Below are positions 1-8,400 of a stretch of DNA of 64,000 nt, in pieces. Both the position numbers and the translations under genes were made by a program. Source of the DNA: Carbonatibacter sp965199245 (GTDB taxonomy: Bacteria; Pseudomonadota; Alphaproteobacteria; Kiloniellales; Kiloniellaceae); the NCBI GenBank assembly GCA_965199245.1, contig CBDAQP010000001.1, forward strand, positions 806,001 through 870,000, given 5' to 3'. Each line of letters starts with the position of its first letter. Position 1 is the first letter of the stretch. The notes beneath the pieces were generated by a model. It saw only the letters and a list, made by a program, of their open reading frames with translations, was not told the DNA's origin and ran no database searches.

Positions 1-33
1 TGGCCCGGAAGTTTAGAAAGGGTTGAACAGACA

Positions 34-516
34 ATGTCCACCGCGCAGGAGGCCACTGACAACACCACTGCCAGTGACAACACCGACCTTGTGACGCTGG
101 AAACCCGTTTCGGTGTCATGGAAATTGATCGCAACAATGCGATCACCATGCCGATGGGAATGGTTGGCTTTGCCGATCAAAAGGAATTCGCCCTCATTGC
201 CCCGGAACACCCGGCCCTGGACGGTTATATGTTGCTCCAATCCGTTCAGGATGAGAGCCTGACCTTTATCCTCAAGCCCTACCTCTACGACAGCGGGCTT
301 CTACGCCCCGAAGACCTTGCTGAAGTCATTCAAAAACACTGCCTCAATCCCGAACAAATGGCGGTTATGCTGGTGACAACCATCCGCCAAACCCCCGCAG
401 GGATGCGAAAATCTGTCAACATGCGCGCCCCCGTTTTCCTTGATGCCGAACGCCAGATGGCTTGGCAAAATATCTTCCCATCCGAAGACTACGATGTCCG
501 CCACCCCATTCACTAA
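34..516 (+). CDS. fliW: Flagellar assembly factor FliW
   Basis: The 160-residue product matches FliW, a cytoplasmic protein that binds flagellin and, in many bacteria, antagonises the translational regulator CsrA. The family pattern is visible: an early TRFGVMEI strand, then MPMGMVGFADQKEF, an LLQS segment near residue 68, and the closing NMRAPVFLDAERQMAWQ stretch followed by YDVRHPI. The first 20 residues are a Thr/Asn/Asp-rich tail that is usually absent or short. The start follows a weak AGAAAGGG-like ribosome site. No csrA or flagellin gene lies downstream in the window, so any partner would be upstream of position 1 or elsewhere. Confidence 0.93.
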   Translation: MSTAQEATDNTTASDNTDLVTLETRFGVMEIDRNNAITMPMGMVGFADQKEFALIAPEHPALDGYMLLQSVQDESLTFILKPYLYDSGLLRPEDLAEVIQKHCLNPEQMAVMLVTTIRQTPAGMRKSVNMRAPVFLDAERQMAWQNIFPSEDYDVRHPIH

Positions 517-616
517 TGGTGTTGGTCTTCGTGTCATGTCGCGGCCCTTTTGCGCCGTCCTTTGATATTACGGTTGCATTGGGGCGTGTGCAGATGTCTT
601 TCATAATCTGTAAAAA

Positions 617-1486
617 ATGAAACCCGATGAGCGGGATCAGGTGGCAATGGGGGAAAAATTTGATGTCGAAAGCTTCGTTCGCCGGGAAATGGATTATTTC
701 GCACCCATGTGCGCGGGGTCTGTTGCAACGACGGAGGCTGTCCGGTCTGCGTGGCGGCAAGAAACCGTTGCCCAACGTCAGGTCCGCATCTCACGCGAGG
801 TTTATCAAATCTGCGGAGGTTCTGTAAGATATGGGCCATTTGCTGATCTGAAGCTCTGTGATGATAATTGGTGGGGCTGTTCCGATCTGGGTAGCCAGTG
901 CCTTGGCCTCTACGAGAAAGAAATTCTTGATCTGATTGCGCGGAGGGGGGGAGCATTTTCGACTTTTGTCGATATTGGGGCCGCAGACGGCTACTACGCC
1001 GTCGGGATGTTACAATCAGGACTGGTTTCTCAGGCTGTTTGCTTTGAGAAATCGCAGAAGGGACGCGCAACTATAGAGAAAAACTGGAACCTCAATGGCG
1101 CACCCGGGCAACTGGACATTTTTGCCGAAGCCACAGCGCAGAGCATCCAAAATCTGTCTGATGACCTCTTGTCTCGCGCCCTTATCCTCATTGACATTGA
1201 GGGGGCAGAATTTGATCTCTTGCGCCCAGCTGTTTTGGAAAAATTGAGGTTCTGTGAGTTCTGGCTCGAGATTCACAACTGGGTTGAAGAATTTCCTGAA
1301 AAATATCAGAGACTTTTACACGAAGCATCTGTTTTTTTTGATGTTTCGGTGATTCCACGTGTAGAACGCCCAACAGTTCATCTTGATGAGTTGAGGAGTT
1401 TCACAGACGATAACCGGTTGCTCTTGACATCGGAGCGACGCCCCTGTTTAATGCGTTTTTTGCGGCTCGCGCCTGACCGTGGTTAA
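617..1486 (+). CDS. FkbM-like SAM-dependent methyltransferase
   Basis: The 289-residue protein has a Rossmann-type methyltransferase core. FVDIGAADGYYAVG at about residues 118-131 is motif I for S-adenosylmethionine, and LILIDIEGAEFDLL near residue 190 is the acidic strand typical of FkbM-type O-methyltransferases. The substrate is not apparent. Such enzymes often modify glycans or small molecules, and proximity to fliW could suggest a flagellar or surface-glycan role, but that is inference only. ATG at 647 is an in-frame alternative start with a slightly better upstream purine run. The gene ends just before an IS element that begins at 1493. Confidence 0.75.
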   Translation: MKPDERDQVAMGEKFDVESFVRREMDYFAPMCAGSVATTEAVRSAWRQETVAQRQVRISREVYQICGGSVRYGPFADLKLCDDNWWGCSDLGSQCLGLYEKEILDLIARRGGAFSTFVDIGAADGYYAVGMLQSGLVSQAVCFEKSQKGRATIEKNWNLNGAPGQLDIFAEATAQSIQNLSDDLLSRALILIDIEGAEFDLLRPAVLEKLRFCEFWLEIHNWVEEFPEKYQRLLHEASVFFDVSVIPRVERPTVHLDELRSFTDDNRLLLTSERRPCLMRFLRLAPDRG

Positions 1487-1492
1487 GACCTA

Positions 1493-2403
1493 TGAGGCCT
1501 GTACGCGGATAGCACTGGACGGGTCTGCTGTTTTGTGATTCTCTTAATTGATAGAAGAGTTTGGGAGGATTGATGGCGCGTCGTGAGATTGGTCAGGAGC
1601 ATTTTTCCTTTGATGGGAAAAGAAGCGATCTTGATGACCTTGTCGGCCTGGTCGCCTGGACGATGCCTGATCATCATCTGGCGGATATTTCCTCCGCCTC
1701 CAAAGGCGAAGCGGGTTGGCCGCCACTGTGTTTGCTGAAGGCCCTGCTTTTGGGGCGGTGGTCTGATGATGTGAAGCTGGCCGATGCGCTGGATGACCGG
1801 GCTTCGTTCCGCCGCTTTTGCGGTTTCTCCCGCGCCGACGCGGACGGCCTTTGGAGAAAATTGTCGTCACGCCGGCCAACGTGAATGACGGGAAAGCCGG
1901 CTGTGATGTGGTGATCCTGAACAGGTCTCTGCCGACAGTGCGTATCAGGGCGTTGGCTTTCGCAATGCGGTCGAGGAGAAGGGAGGCACCACCCGGGGTG
2001 TTGTGACCGGCGTTTGGGTCCGCAACGACGCCGCAGCAAGGCTGAAAGCGAGGCCCCATTCACAAGGTGCGTTGCCGGATCGGGAGGGTCTTTGGCACAA
2101 CGAAGTTATGGCCTGCGGGCAGGTCCACACCGAGGCCCTGGCAAGGCAAAGCGACATATCCAGCTCACCGCAATGGCGTACAATTTGAAGCGGGGCCTGT
2201 CTCTCAAGGCGACCGCTGCTGCCTGACGGCATGAACCCTGTTCAATAGAGTTGCCAATGCCACCTGAAACGCCGTTGGACAGGAAAATCTACCGGATACC
2301 CGGCCTTCAGGGTGCGGTGCGCGATGAAACTCTTAATGAAATGCACGGGTTGCGTACAAACACAACAAAATCAACAAACTATCCATCCCGCGCACAGGTC
2401 TCA
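1493..2403 (+). mobile_element. Internally deleted IS5-family (IS427-type) element, copy 1
   Basis: The element is bounded by imperfect inverted repeats: TGAGGCCTGTACGCGG at the left, and the reverse complement of TGAGACCTGTGCGCGG at the right end. It is flanked by a TA on each side, consistent with a short target duplication. At about 911 bp it is shorter than a full IS5-type element. The transposase frame jumps from the N-terminal region (CGFSR) to the region just after the first catalytic segment (TPANVNDGKAG). A second copy with the same internal deletion lies inverted at 25436-26230, so the deleted form itself appears to have spread, probably helped by an intact relative. Confidence 0.8.
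1561..2226 (+). pseudogene. IS5-family transposase remnant
   Basis: The N-terminal 107 residues are readable (SFDGKRSDLDDLVGLV, then PPLCLLKALLLGRWSDDVKL and ASFRRFCGFSRADAD). The central part of the gene is missing and the rest is split over at least two frames (VVTPANVNDGKAG, VVTGVWVRNDAAARLKA, LTAMAYNLKRGLSLKATAAA). The last segment is the usual IS5 C-terminus. No functional transposase can be made from it. Confidence 0.8.
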
Positions 2404-2468
2404 TATAAGCTGTCTTGTGCGGTTGCCAGACACCAGTTGAACAGACGTTGGAAAACGCCAGAAGCATT

Positions 2469-2500
2469 AAACGGCATGGGTTGGGTCTCCTCGGAAAAAT
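2469..2500 (+). repeat. 32-bp motif upstream of higBA
   Basis: This 32-bp sequence begins AAACGGCATGGGTTGGGTCT. It recurs with one mismatch at 26344-26375, upstream of hicAB. It ends just before the probable promoter of each TA operon. It is not part of the IS427-type element, which ends at 2403. Origin unknown. Confidence 0.7.
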
Positions 2501-2540
2501 GTAAGGCCTTACTTGACAAACAACTGTCAGGCGATACCTT
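2501..2540 (+). promoter_or_regulatory. higBA promoter and probable HigA operator
   Basis: TTGACA at 2513-2518 and TACCTT at 2535-2540 with a 16-bp spacer form a plausible sigma70 promoter just upstream of higB. The perfect 12-bp palindrome GTAAGGCCTTAC at 2501-2512 abuts the -35 box and is a good candidate for HigA autorepression. Read from sequence only. Confidence 0.5.
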
Positions 2541-2546
2541 ACGGAC

Positions 2547-2825
2547 ATGCTCAAGAGCATTCGACATAAGGCACTTCGTAACTACTGGATCAAAGGTCAG
2601 ACAAAGAGCCTGAATGCGAATTGGGTTCCACGGATCCGCCGCATCCTGAGAGTTCTGGACGTCGCAACCGAACCGGAAGAAATGAATTTGCCCGGTTATT
2701 GTTTTCATGGCCTGTCCGGCAAAGATGCAGATCGCTGCTCGGTTCGTGTGACCGGGAATTACCGGATTACGTTTGGTTGGTCAGACAATGATGCAATCGA
2801 CATAGACCTGGAGGACTATCACTGA
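2547..2825 (+). CDS. higB: HigB-type toxin (RelE/ParE superfamily)
   Basis: The 92-residue protein is a HigB-like mRNA interferase, which cleaves mRNA on translating ribosomes. It carries the family pattern: an N-terminal HKALRNYWIKG helix, then RIRRILRVLDVATEPEEM, LPGYCFHGLSGKDADRCSVRV and the C-terminal NYRITFGWSDNDAIDIDLEDYH. Toxin precedes antitoxin, the usual higBA order, and its stop overlaps the higA start by one base. The module appears intact. It sits inside a bracket of repeated flanks shared with hicAB. Confidence 0.9.
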   Translation: MLKSIRHKALRNYWIKGQTKSLNANWVPRIRRILRVLDVATEPEEMNLPGYCFHGLSGKDADRCSVRVTGNYRITFGWSDNDAIDIDLEDYH

Positions 2826-3133
2826 TGGACAGACATCCTTCGATCCCGCCAATGCACCCTGGCGAACTGATTAGGGAAGACATGCTTCCCGCCCTTGGCG
2901 TTTCCAAAACGGAACTGGCCCAATCACTGGGTATTTCCCGACAGACGCTTTATGACATCCTGAACGAACGCCAGCCTGTCACCGCTGAAATGGCGGTTCG
3001 CTTCGGCAAGCTGTTTGGTAATGGTCCGCGTTTTTGGGTCAACATGCAACGGGCGTTTGATCTGGCAATCGCCGAACAAGCAGTTGATGTGTCAGAAATT
3101 CCAACGCTGACAGTAGCAACCGGGTTCGGTTAA
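2825..3133 (+). CDS. higA: HigA-type antitoxin, XRE-family HTH
   Basis: The 102-residue protein has the HigA form: MHPGELIREDMLPALGVSKTELAQ, then the helix-turn-helix LAQSLGISRQTLYDILNER near residues 30-50, then MAVRFGKLFGNGPRFWVNMQ. It neutralises HigB and represses its own promoter. The ATG overlaps the higB stop (TGATG). Its last codons lie in the 53-bp motif that also follows hicB. Confidence 0.92.
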   Translation: MDRHPSIPPMHPGELIREDMLPALGVSKTELAQSLGISRQTLYDILNERQPVTAEMAVRFGKLFGNGPRFWVNMQRAFDLAIAEQAVDVSEIPTLTVATGFG

Positions 3134-3180
3134 TTCTGCGACATTCAGGCACCAACGCCCCCCGTTGCTGTCAATCGATC
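3128..3180 (+). repeat. 53-bp motif starting at the end of higA
   Basis: This sequence matches 27074-27126 at 50 of 53 positions. It starts with the last Gly codon and TAA stop of higA, and in the other copy with those of hicB. It contains CAACG and CGTTG half-sites that can pair in a small hairpin. Together with the 32-bp upstream motif it brackets both TA modules. Confidence 0.7.
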
Positions 3181-3464
3181 CATCATCCGATCGACCATCA
3201 ATAAATGTATGGGCGCACTGGTCATATCGGGTCGCAATACGGTGCCAGTCCTTGAGTTTGCCGAACATACTTTCAACCTTGTGCCGTTGTCGGTACAGGA
3301 TTTCATCATACCCGATTGGCTGTTTCCGGTTTTTCCCGGACGGGATGCAGGGTGTTATTTTCTTTTCCAGTAATGCTTCGCGGAACCAATCGGCATCATA
3401 CCCTCTGTCAGCCAACAAATGCCGGGCCGGGGGAAAGTCGCCGACCAGGGCCGCAGTGCCTTTA
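3181..3464 (-). pseudogene. IS5-family transposase, C-terminal fragment
   Basis: On the minus strand the frame reads ALVGDFPPARHLLADRGYDADWF, then PCIPSGKNRKQPIGYDEILYRQRHKVESMFGKLKDW and RIATRYDQCAHTF. This is the C-terminal DDE domain of an IS5-type transposase. It is cut at both ends: by an IS630-type end on the right, and it runs into the post-higA motif on the left. Confidence 0.75.
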
Positions 3465-3530
3465 TATAGTCAATCCATTATAATTTGATTATACTTTATG
3501 GATGACGTATTCATCAGATTTCCGCAGTAA
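3465..3530 (+). mobile_element. IS630-type A element, terminal fragment
   Basis: The sequence includes TATACTTTATGGATG and TATTCATCAGATTTCCGC, which is the transposase-start end of the IS630-type A element seen more fully at 27394-28277 and 52031-54012. It is interrupted by the next IS630-type B insertion. Confidence 0.65.
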
Positions 3531-4077
3531 TACCAATTTTCATAAAATTCAACTTATCTGTCCTTGTGTTTCTTGCCCTTGTGTGATTCTTAAGGGGACA
3601 CTTTATTGGAGGTTTCCATGGGACGCGCCATTTCCTTGCGGGAAGACTTTGACAGTCGCCATCTTCGCCCGCCAATCAGCCGGGTCCAGTCAAACACGCC
3701 GCCTTTTGGTGCTGTCTGTCATCTCTGATGACGGCAGCCGCAGTGAGGCCGCTGTTGTTGGCGGTGTTGGTTTGCAAATCATTCGTGACCGGGTGTTGCG
3801 ATTGAACCGGGAAGGTCCGGCAGGCCTCGTTGATCGCAAATCGACCGGTGCTCCACCGAAGCTGAATGCCGACCACCGGCAGGCCCTGGCGTCCCCTGTT
3901 GAACGCGGCCCCTATCCATCAGTGGACGGCGTTGTACGCTGGCGTCTGGAAGATCTGGTGCACCGGGTATGGGAAGAGGACCGGATCAGTGTGAGCATCC
4001 CCACAATGAGCCGGGTGTGACGGGAAATGGGCGACAGAAAACTGACGGCGCGACCGCGTCATCATGGCCGGAACGGG
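3531..4077 (+). mobile_element. IS630-type B element, 5' part
   Basis: It begins with TACCAATTTT after a TAA and carries the N-terminal half of an IS630-type transposase in broken frames (GSRSEAAVVGGVGLQIIRDRVLRLNREGPAGLVDRKSTGAPPKLNADHR). At about 4078 the homology switches abruptly to an IS3 orfB. The end of the element and its catalytic domain are missing. Confidence 0.7.
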
Positions 4078-4583
4078 CATGCGCCGGTTGTTCAATGTTA
4101 TCGATGACTTCACCAGACAATGCCACGCCATGACCGTGGACTTTTCGATTAACGGTCTTCGGGTGGCCAGGGAACTGACCCGGCTCCTCGACTTGTATGG
4201 CAAACCCGAGGTCATCGTCTGTGACGATGGCACCGAATACACCTCGATGGCGATGTTCAAATGGGCGCAGGACAGTGACGTTGATCTCCAGTTCATACAG
4301 CCGGGCAAGCCCGGCCAAAACGGTGTCATCGAAGCCTTCAACGCCCGGGTAAGGGATGAATGCCTGAATAAAAACCTGTTTTCAAGCCTGAGAGAGGCGT
4401 GACAGAAAGATGGAGGATCAACGACAACAATCACAGGCCACACTCCGCCATGAATTGGGCAACACCCAATGAATTCGCATCATTCTGTTTCGGGTTAGCC
4501 CGGAACAGAGTGGACAAGGTCGCATGAACCTGTCATATGGGAAAAGCTGACTGCTCAATGGCACAGCTTTGGGGAAAACAGCA
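4078..4583 (+). mobile_element. IS3-family (IS407-type) element, 3' part
   Basis: The plus frame reads RRLFNVIDDFTRQCHAMTVD, RELTRLLDLYGKPEVIVCDDGTEY and QFIQPGKPGQNGVIEAFNARVRDECLN. This is the rve integrase core of an IS407-type orfB with its DDE signature region. A stop follows SSLREA. The element ends at the terminal repeat GGGGAAAACAGCA, a variant of the TGCTGTTCTCCCC end seen in other copies. It directly abuts hamA. Confidence 0.8.
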
Positions 4584-4584
4584 G

Positions 4585-5403
4585 ATGCCTTGGACTTCGA
4601 AACATACTAAATGGCTCTTCGACACTGGCGAACGGTTGAAAAGTGCCGACGGCAAGGAAGTCAAGGTCTGGGAGTTCCGTCATGAGAAAGACGAGAAAGT
4701 GCTTTCCGCATGGGCGAAACATTTCCGAAATCACTATTGCCTTGACAGCGAAATTGATTACTGGCGCAGAGGGTATAAATACTCTCGCTCGGATTATCTC
4801 AACACCATAAAGTTTCCTGACCCAAAAGCTGCGCCAGGCCCCAGTATCCGCGCAGGAGACTTTGGTGAAGTGCTGGTTGCCGATTTTCTCGAATACCTGT
4901 TTGGTTACTGGGTTCCGCGTACTCGCTACGATAATAAAACCGTCCGGAATGAATCCACCAAAGGCAGTGATATCATCGGCTTTCACATTGTTGAAGGGGT
5001 TGAGCCCTCTTCTAAAGATAAGTTGGCGATCTTCGAGGCAAAGACACAGTTTTCAGGAGAGAGGGACAAGAAGAGACTTCAAAAGGCTGTTGATGATTCG
5101 GCAAAAGACATAGCCAGGAAGGCGGTGTCTCTAAATGCCATCAAGCAACGACTTCATGAGCGCGGTGAGCGCGATGACGCTGAAAAAATTGAGCGCTTCC
5201 AAAATGAGGTCGATTATCCCTACAAAGAAGTTTACGGAGCGGTCGCACTTTTTGAAAACCGTTTGTTTGACAGCGGTCTGGCATCCTCGACCGACGCATC
5301 TTCCCATCCACATTCAGGTAATCTTGCTCTGATTGTGATTAAGGGTGACCAGATGATGGTCCTTGTTCATGAGCTCTACAGGAGGGCTGCGGATGAGGCC
5401 TGA
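4585..5403 (+). CDS. hamA: Hachiman defence protein HamA (DUF1837 nuclease)
   Basis: The protein (about 272 residues from this start) matches HamA, the nuclease subunit of the two-gene Hachiman anti-phage system. PD-(D/E)xK-like features are visible: GDFGEVLVADFLEYL near residue 95, KGSDIIGF near 128 and the E-x-K strand LAIFEAKTQ near 150. It forms a complex with HamB, which is encoded immediately downstream with an 11-bp overlap. An earlier ATG at 4537 lies inside the right end of the flanking IS3 element, so the first 16 codons from that start would be IS-derived. The ATG at 4585 is therefore chosen, but the native 5' end and promoter may have been lost. Confidence 0.88.
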   Translation: MPWTSKHTKWLFDTGERLKSADGKEVKVWEFRHEKDEKVLSAWAKHFRNHYCLDSEIDYWRRGYKYSRSDYLNTIKFPDPKAAPGPSIRAGDFGEVLVADFLEYLFGYWVPRTRYDNKTVRNESTKGSDIIGFHIVEGVEPSSKDKLAIFEAKTQFSGERDKKRLQKAVDDSAKDIARKAVSLNAIKQRLHERGERDDAEKIERFQNEVDYPYKEVYGAVALFENRLFDSGLASSTDASSHPHSGNLALIVIKGDQMMVLVHELYRRAADEA

Positions 5404-8400
5404 ACGAAAATCCCAACTCTTGCTTGGTGTCACCCGGTCAAAGGCCAAGATGATCGAATACCGTGTTCCGGAAGAACATCACATTAAAATCCCCCAGGAT
5501 CCGGCCAAGCTTTTTACCATTTCGATTGGTTTGTTGGGCGACCTTGCCGTCGCTATCAACCGGGATGACGCAAATCTCGACCTTCTCTCGGAATTGAGAG
5601 CCAATCTTCTTTTCTCTGCCCGTTTCTTTGACTCTTATCTCCACTCAAATCTGAACGAGGCCCTTCATCCCTACGCCGTGCTTCTGGGCTCCGCTTCCTA
5701 TTATCTATGTGATCTTCCCGGAAGCGCATCGGTATTGGCAAGCCCGCGAATGCGCCGCCCCCATGATATCCGATGTGATCTTCCCGGAAGCGCATCGGTA
5801 TTGGCAAGGCGCATCCAAGGACGTCCAGATTTGGGCAGCGAAGGTTTGGAAGACTTGCTGCTTTGGTTGTTGCAGGCTGATCTTGGAACCTATTTTGACG
5901 GGGATGACGAACTATTCGACGGATTGCTCAAAGAGATTTCAAAAGGAATTCGCCAGTTCTTTAAGGATGGAAATGGCGACGGCAATCTTCTCGAATTAGC
6001 CTCGAAGCTGAGGAGTGCCGTCTATGAATCCGGCACACCGAGGCAGCTTCTATTTGGTGATGTGATCGCAGCCGTTCTGAGAAAAAAACTGGAAAATTCC
6101 GTATGGAAGGCTTTGCCGTCATATTCCGGGTTGCCCCGCGATAAATGGCTCAATGCGCTGCAAAAGGAGACGTTTTTCAAGGAATTCTGGCCTGCGCAGC
6201 ATCTCTTGGGCCAGAAGGGTGTTCTTGGAGGCAAGTCCGCCATCGTTCAAATGCCTACCAGTGCTGGTAAGACGAAGGCAACGGAACTGATCCTTCGAAG
6301 TGCGTTTCTGGCCAAGCGCGCGTCATTGGCCATCATTATCGCCCCGTTCAGGGCGCTGTGCCATGAGATTAAGAACAGCCTCGTCGAAGCATTACACGAC
6401 GAACCTACTAAGGTAGATGAGTTATCCGATGCCCTACAAACCGACTTCGTGATTGACGAACTCCTGGGACACCAACAGATCCTGGTTGTGACCCCCGAGA
6501 AGCTGCTCTATGTCCTTCGGCACACTCCAGAGCTGGCTGCCCGCGTTGGCCTGCTGGTGTTTGATGAAGGCCACCAGTTTGACAGTGGTACACGAGGCAT
6601 TACATACGAATTGCTCCTGACATCGCTGCGCTCCATGATTTCCGAAGATGCCCAAAAAGTGCTGATCTCAGCGGTCATCAGCAACGCAGAGGCTGTCGGG
6701 GAATGGTTGAATGGCGAGGCCAATGTCGTTAAAGGTACAACTCTGATACCAACGTTCAGATCGGTGGGATTCGCGAGTTGGCGCGATAAGTTGGGAAGGA
6801 TTGAGTACGTTGATAGCCGCGATGCCGAGAAAGTTGAGTTTTTTGTTCCGAGGGTAATTGAGAGATTTAATCTCGGGAAAAAGAATGGAGAAAGGAAGGA
6901 TCGTTTTTTTCCTGAAAAAAAGGATGATGGGCAGGCCATCGCGCTTTACCTTGGTTTGAAATTGGTCCCGAATGGAAGCATTGCTGTTTTTTGCGGGAGG
7001 AAGGACACGGCATCAGGAATCTGTGAGAAGGCTGTCGATGTTATAGAACGTGGCACTTCTCTGAAATTACCCGGAGATTTCTCAGACGCTAGTGAAGTGG
7101 AGAGGCTGAAATATCTACATGTCGAGAATCTCGGCTCTGACGCCCCTGCGTCCAAGAGTGCGGAATACGGCATTTTCTCCCATCATGGTAATACGCCACA
7201 CGGTATTCGATTGGCGGTGGAGCAAGCCATGCGTGATGGTCTTGTGCGGTTCGTTGTTTGCACCTCCACCTTGGCGCAGGGCGTGAACCTTCCAATTCGT
7301 TACCTTATCGTGACCAGCGTCTATCAGGGTAAGGAACGAATAAAAGTCCGGGATTTTCACAACCTGATCGGCCGCGCGGGGCGAGCCGGAATGCATACAG
7401 AAGGCAGTATCCTGTTTGCCGATCCTGCGATCTATGACAAGCGGGAGGTCCCAAATGGCAGACGGTGCTGGAAACAGGTAAAAAAACTTTTGGAACCCAG
7501 CAATTCTGAGCCTTGTATAAGCAATCTCCTTTCCATCTTCGACCCTATCAAGAGTGACGATGGGAAGTATGTCGCATCCTGCGCCAGAGCCACAGTCGGT
7601 ATCTTCGACCCTATCAAGAGTGACGATGGGAAGTATAGGATCACCATGGAAGCTTTGTATTTTGCCGAAGCTTACATCACCGATCCGGATGAAGTTGCCA
7701 AACTGGCTGCCGGAATAGCCGGACAACATGGGGACAAAAAGTTTTCACGAGACGGTGTCGAACGGCAAGTGGCTTGGAGAATCAGTCTCATTTCTGCCGT
7801 CGAAAGCTTCTTGCTATCTCATTGGGATGACGTCGAAAATGGTCTTTCGGTAGACGATGCAATCTGCCTTGCTGAAGAAACGCTTGCTTTCTTTTTGGCT
7901 GACGATCAAAAAAAGAAGAATATTCGGGAGTTATTTAAGCTTGTTGCGGAAAATATTTCTGCAAACATCACCGACCCTGAACGTCGGAAAATATACGGCA
8001 GAACACTTTATGGTGTTCAGAAAGCCCAGGCCATTGAGGAGTGGGTTCGGTCAAACGCTGACAAACTGCTTTCGATTGAAGAAGAAGAGATACTCGATCT
8101 TGTCTGGCCATTACTCGATGAGCATATCAAAGATGGCGTATTCACCAAGTTCGATAATCGGGATGTGCTTAAAGAAATCGCGCAGGAGTGGGTCAGTGGA
8201 AAGCCCTTCTACGACCTTCTGGGAACAATCCGTAAGAGAGAGGCTAAGATGATATGGGGCACCCAAAGGAGGGAGTTCAAGATCGATCATGTCGTCGATG
8301 TCTGCGAAGGGACGCTCGCTTATGAGGGTGCGCTTATTGTCGGTGCTGTGTGTGAATTCATTGAAACCCTCAATCAAGATGATGCTGGAGAGTTAATCAA

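Noticed and set aside
3128..3180. Integron attC site after higA and hicB
   Set aside because: A small CAACG/CGTTG dyad is present, but the RYYYAAC and GTTRRRY core pairs and the usual imperfect stem are not, and no integrase is in the window.
4537..4584. hamA start at ATG 4537
   Set aside because: The first 16 codons would be the terminal sequence of the adjacent IS3 element, which also occurs beside other IS3 copies, so the extension is not native.
5707..5808. Simple 66-bp tandem duplication in hamB
   Set aside because: The 30 bp between the repeats match neither the sequence before the first copy nor that after the second. A tandem duplication would require such a match, and a second site has the same dimensions.
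5707..7636. Treating the hamB repeats as a true CRISPR array
   Set aside because: Each site has only two repeats, the two sites have different repeats, both lie in a coding frame with helicase homology, and there is no leader or cas gene. The structure is better described as a single off-array integration footprint.
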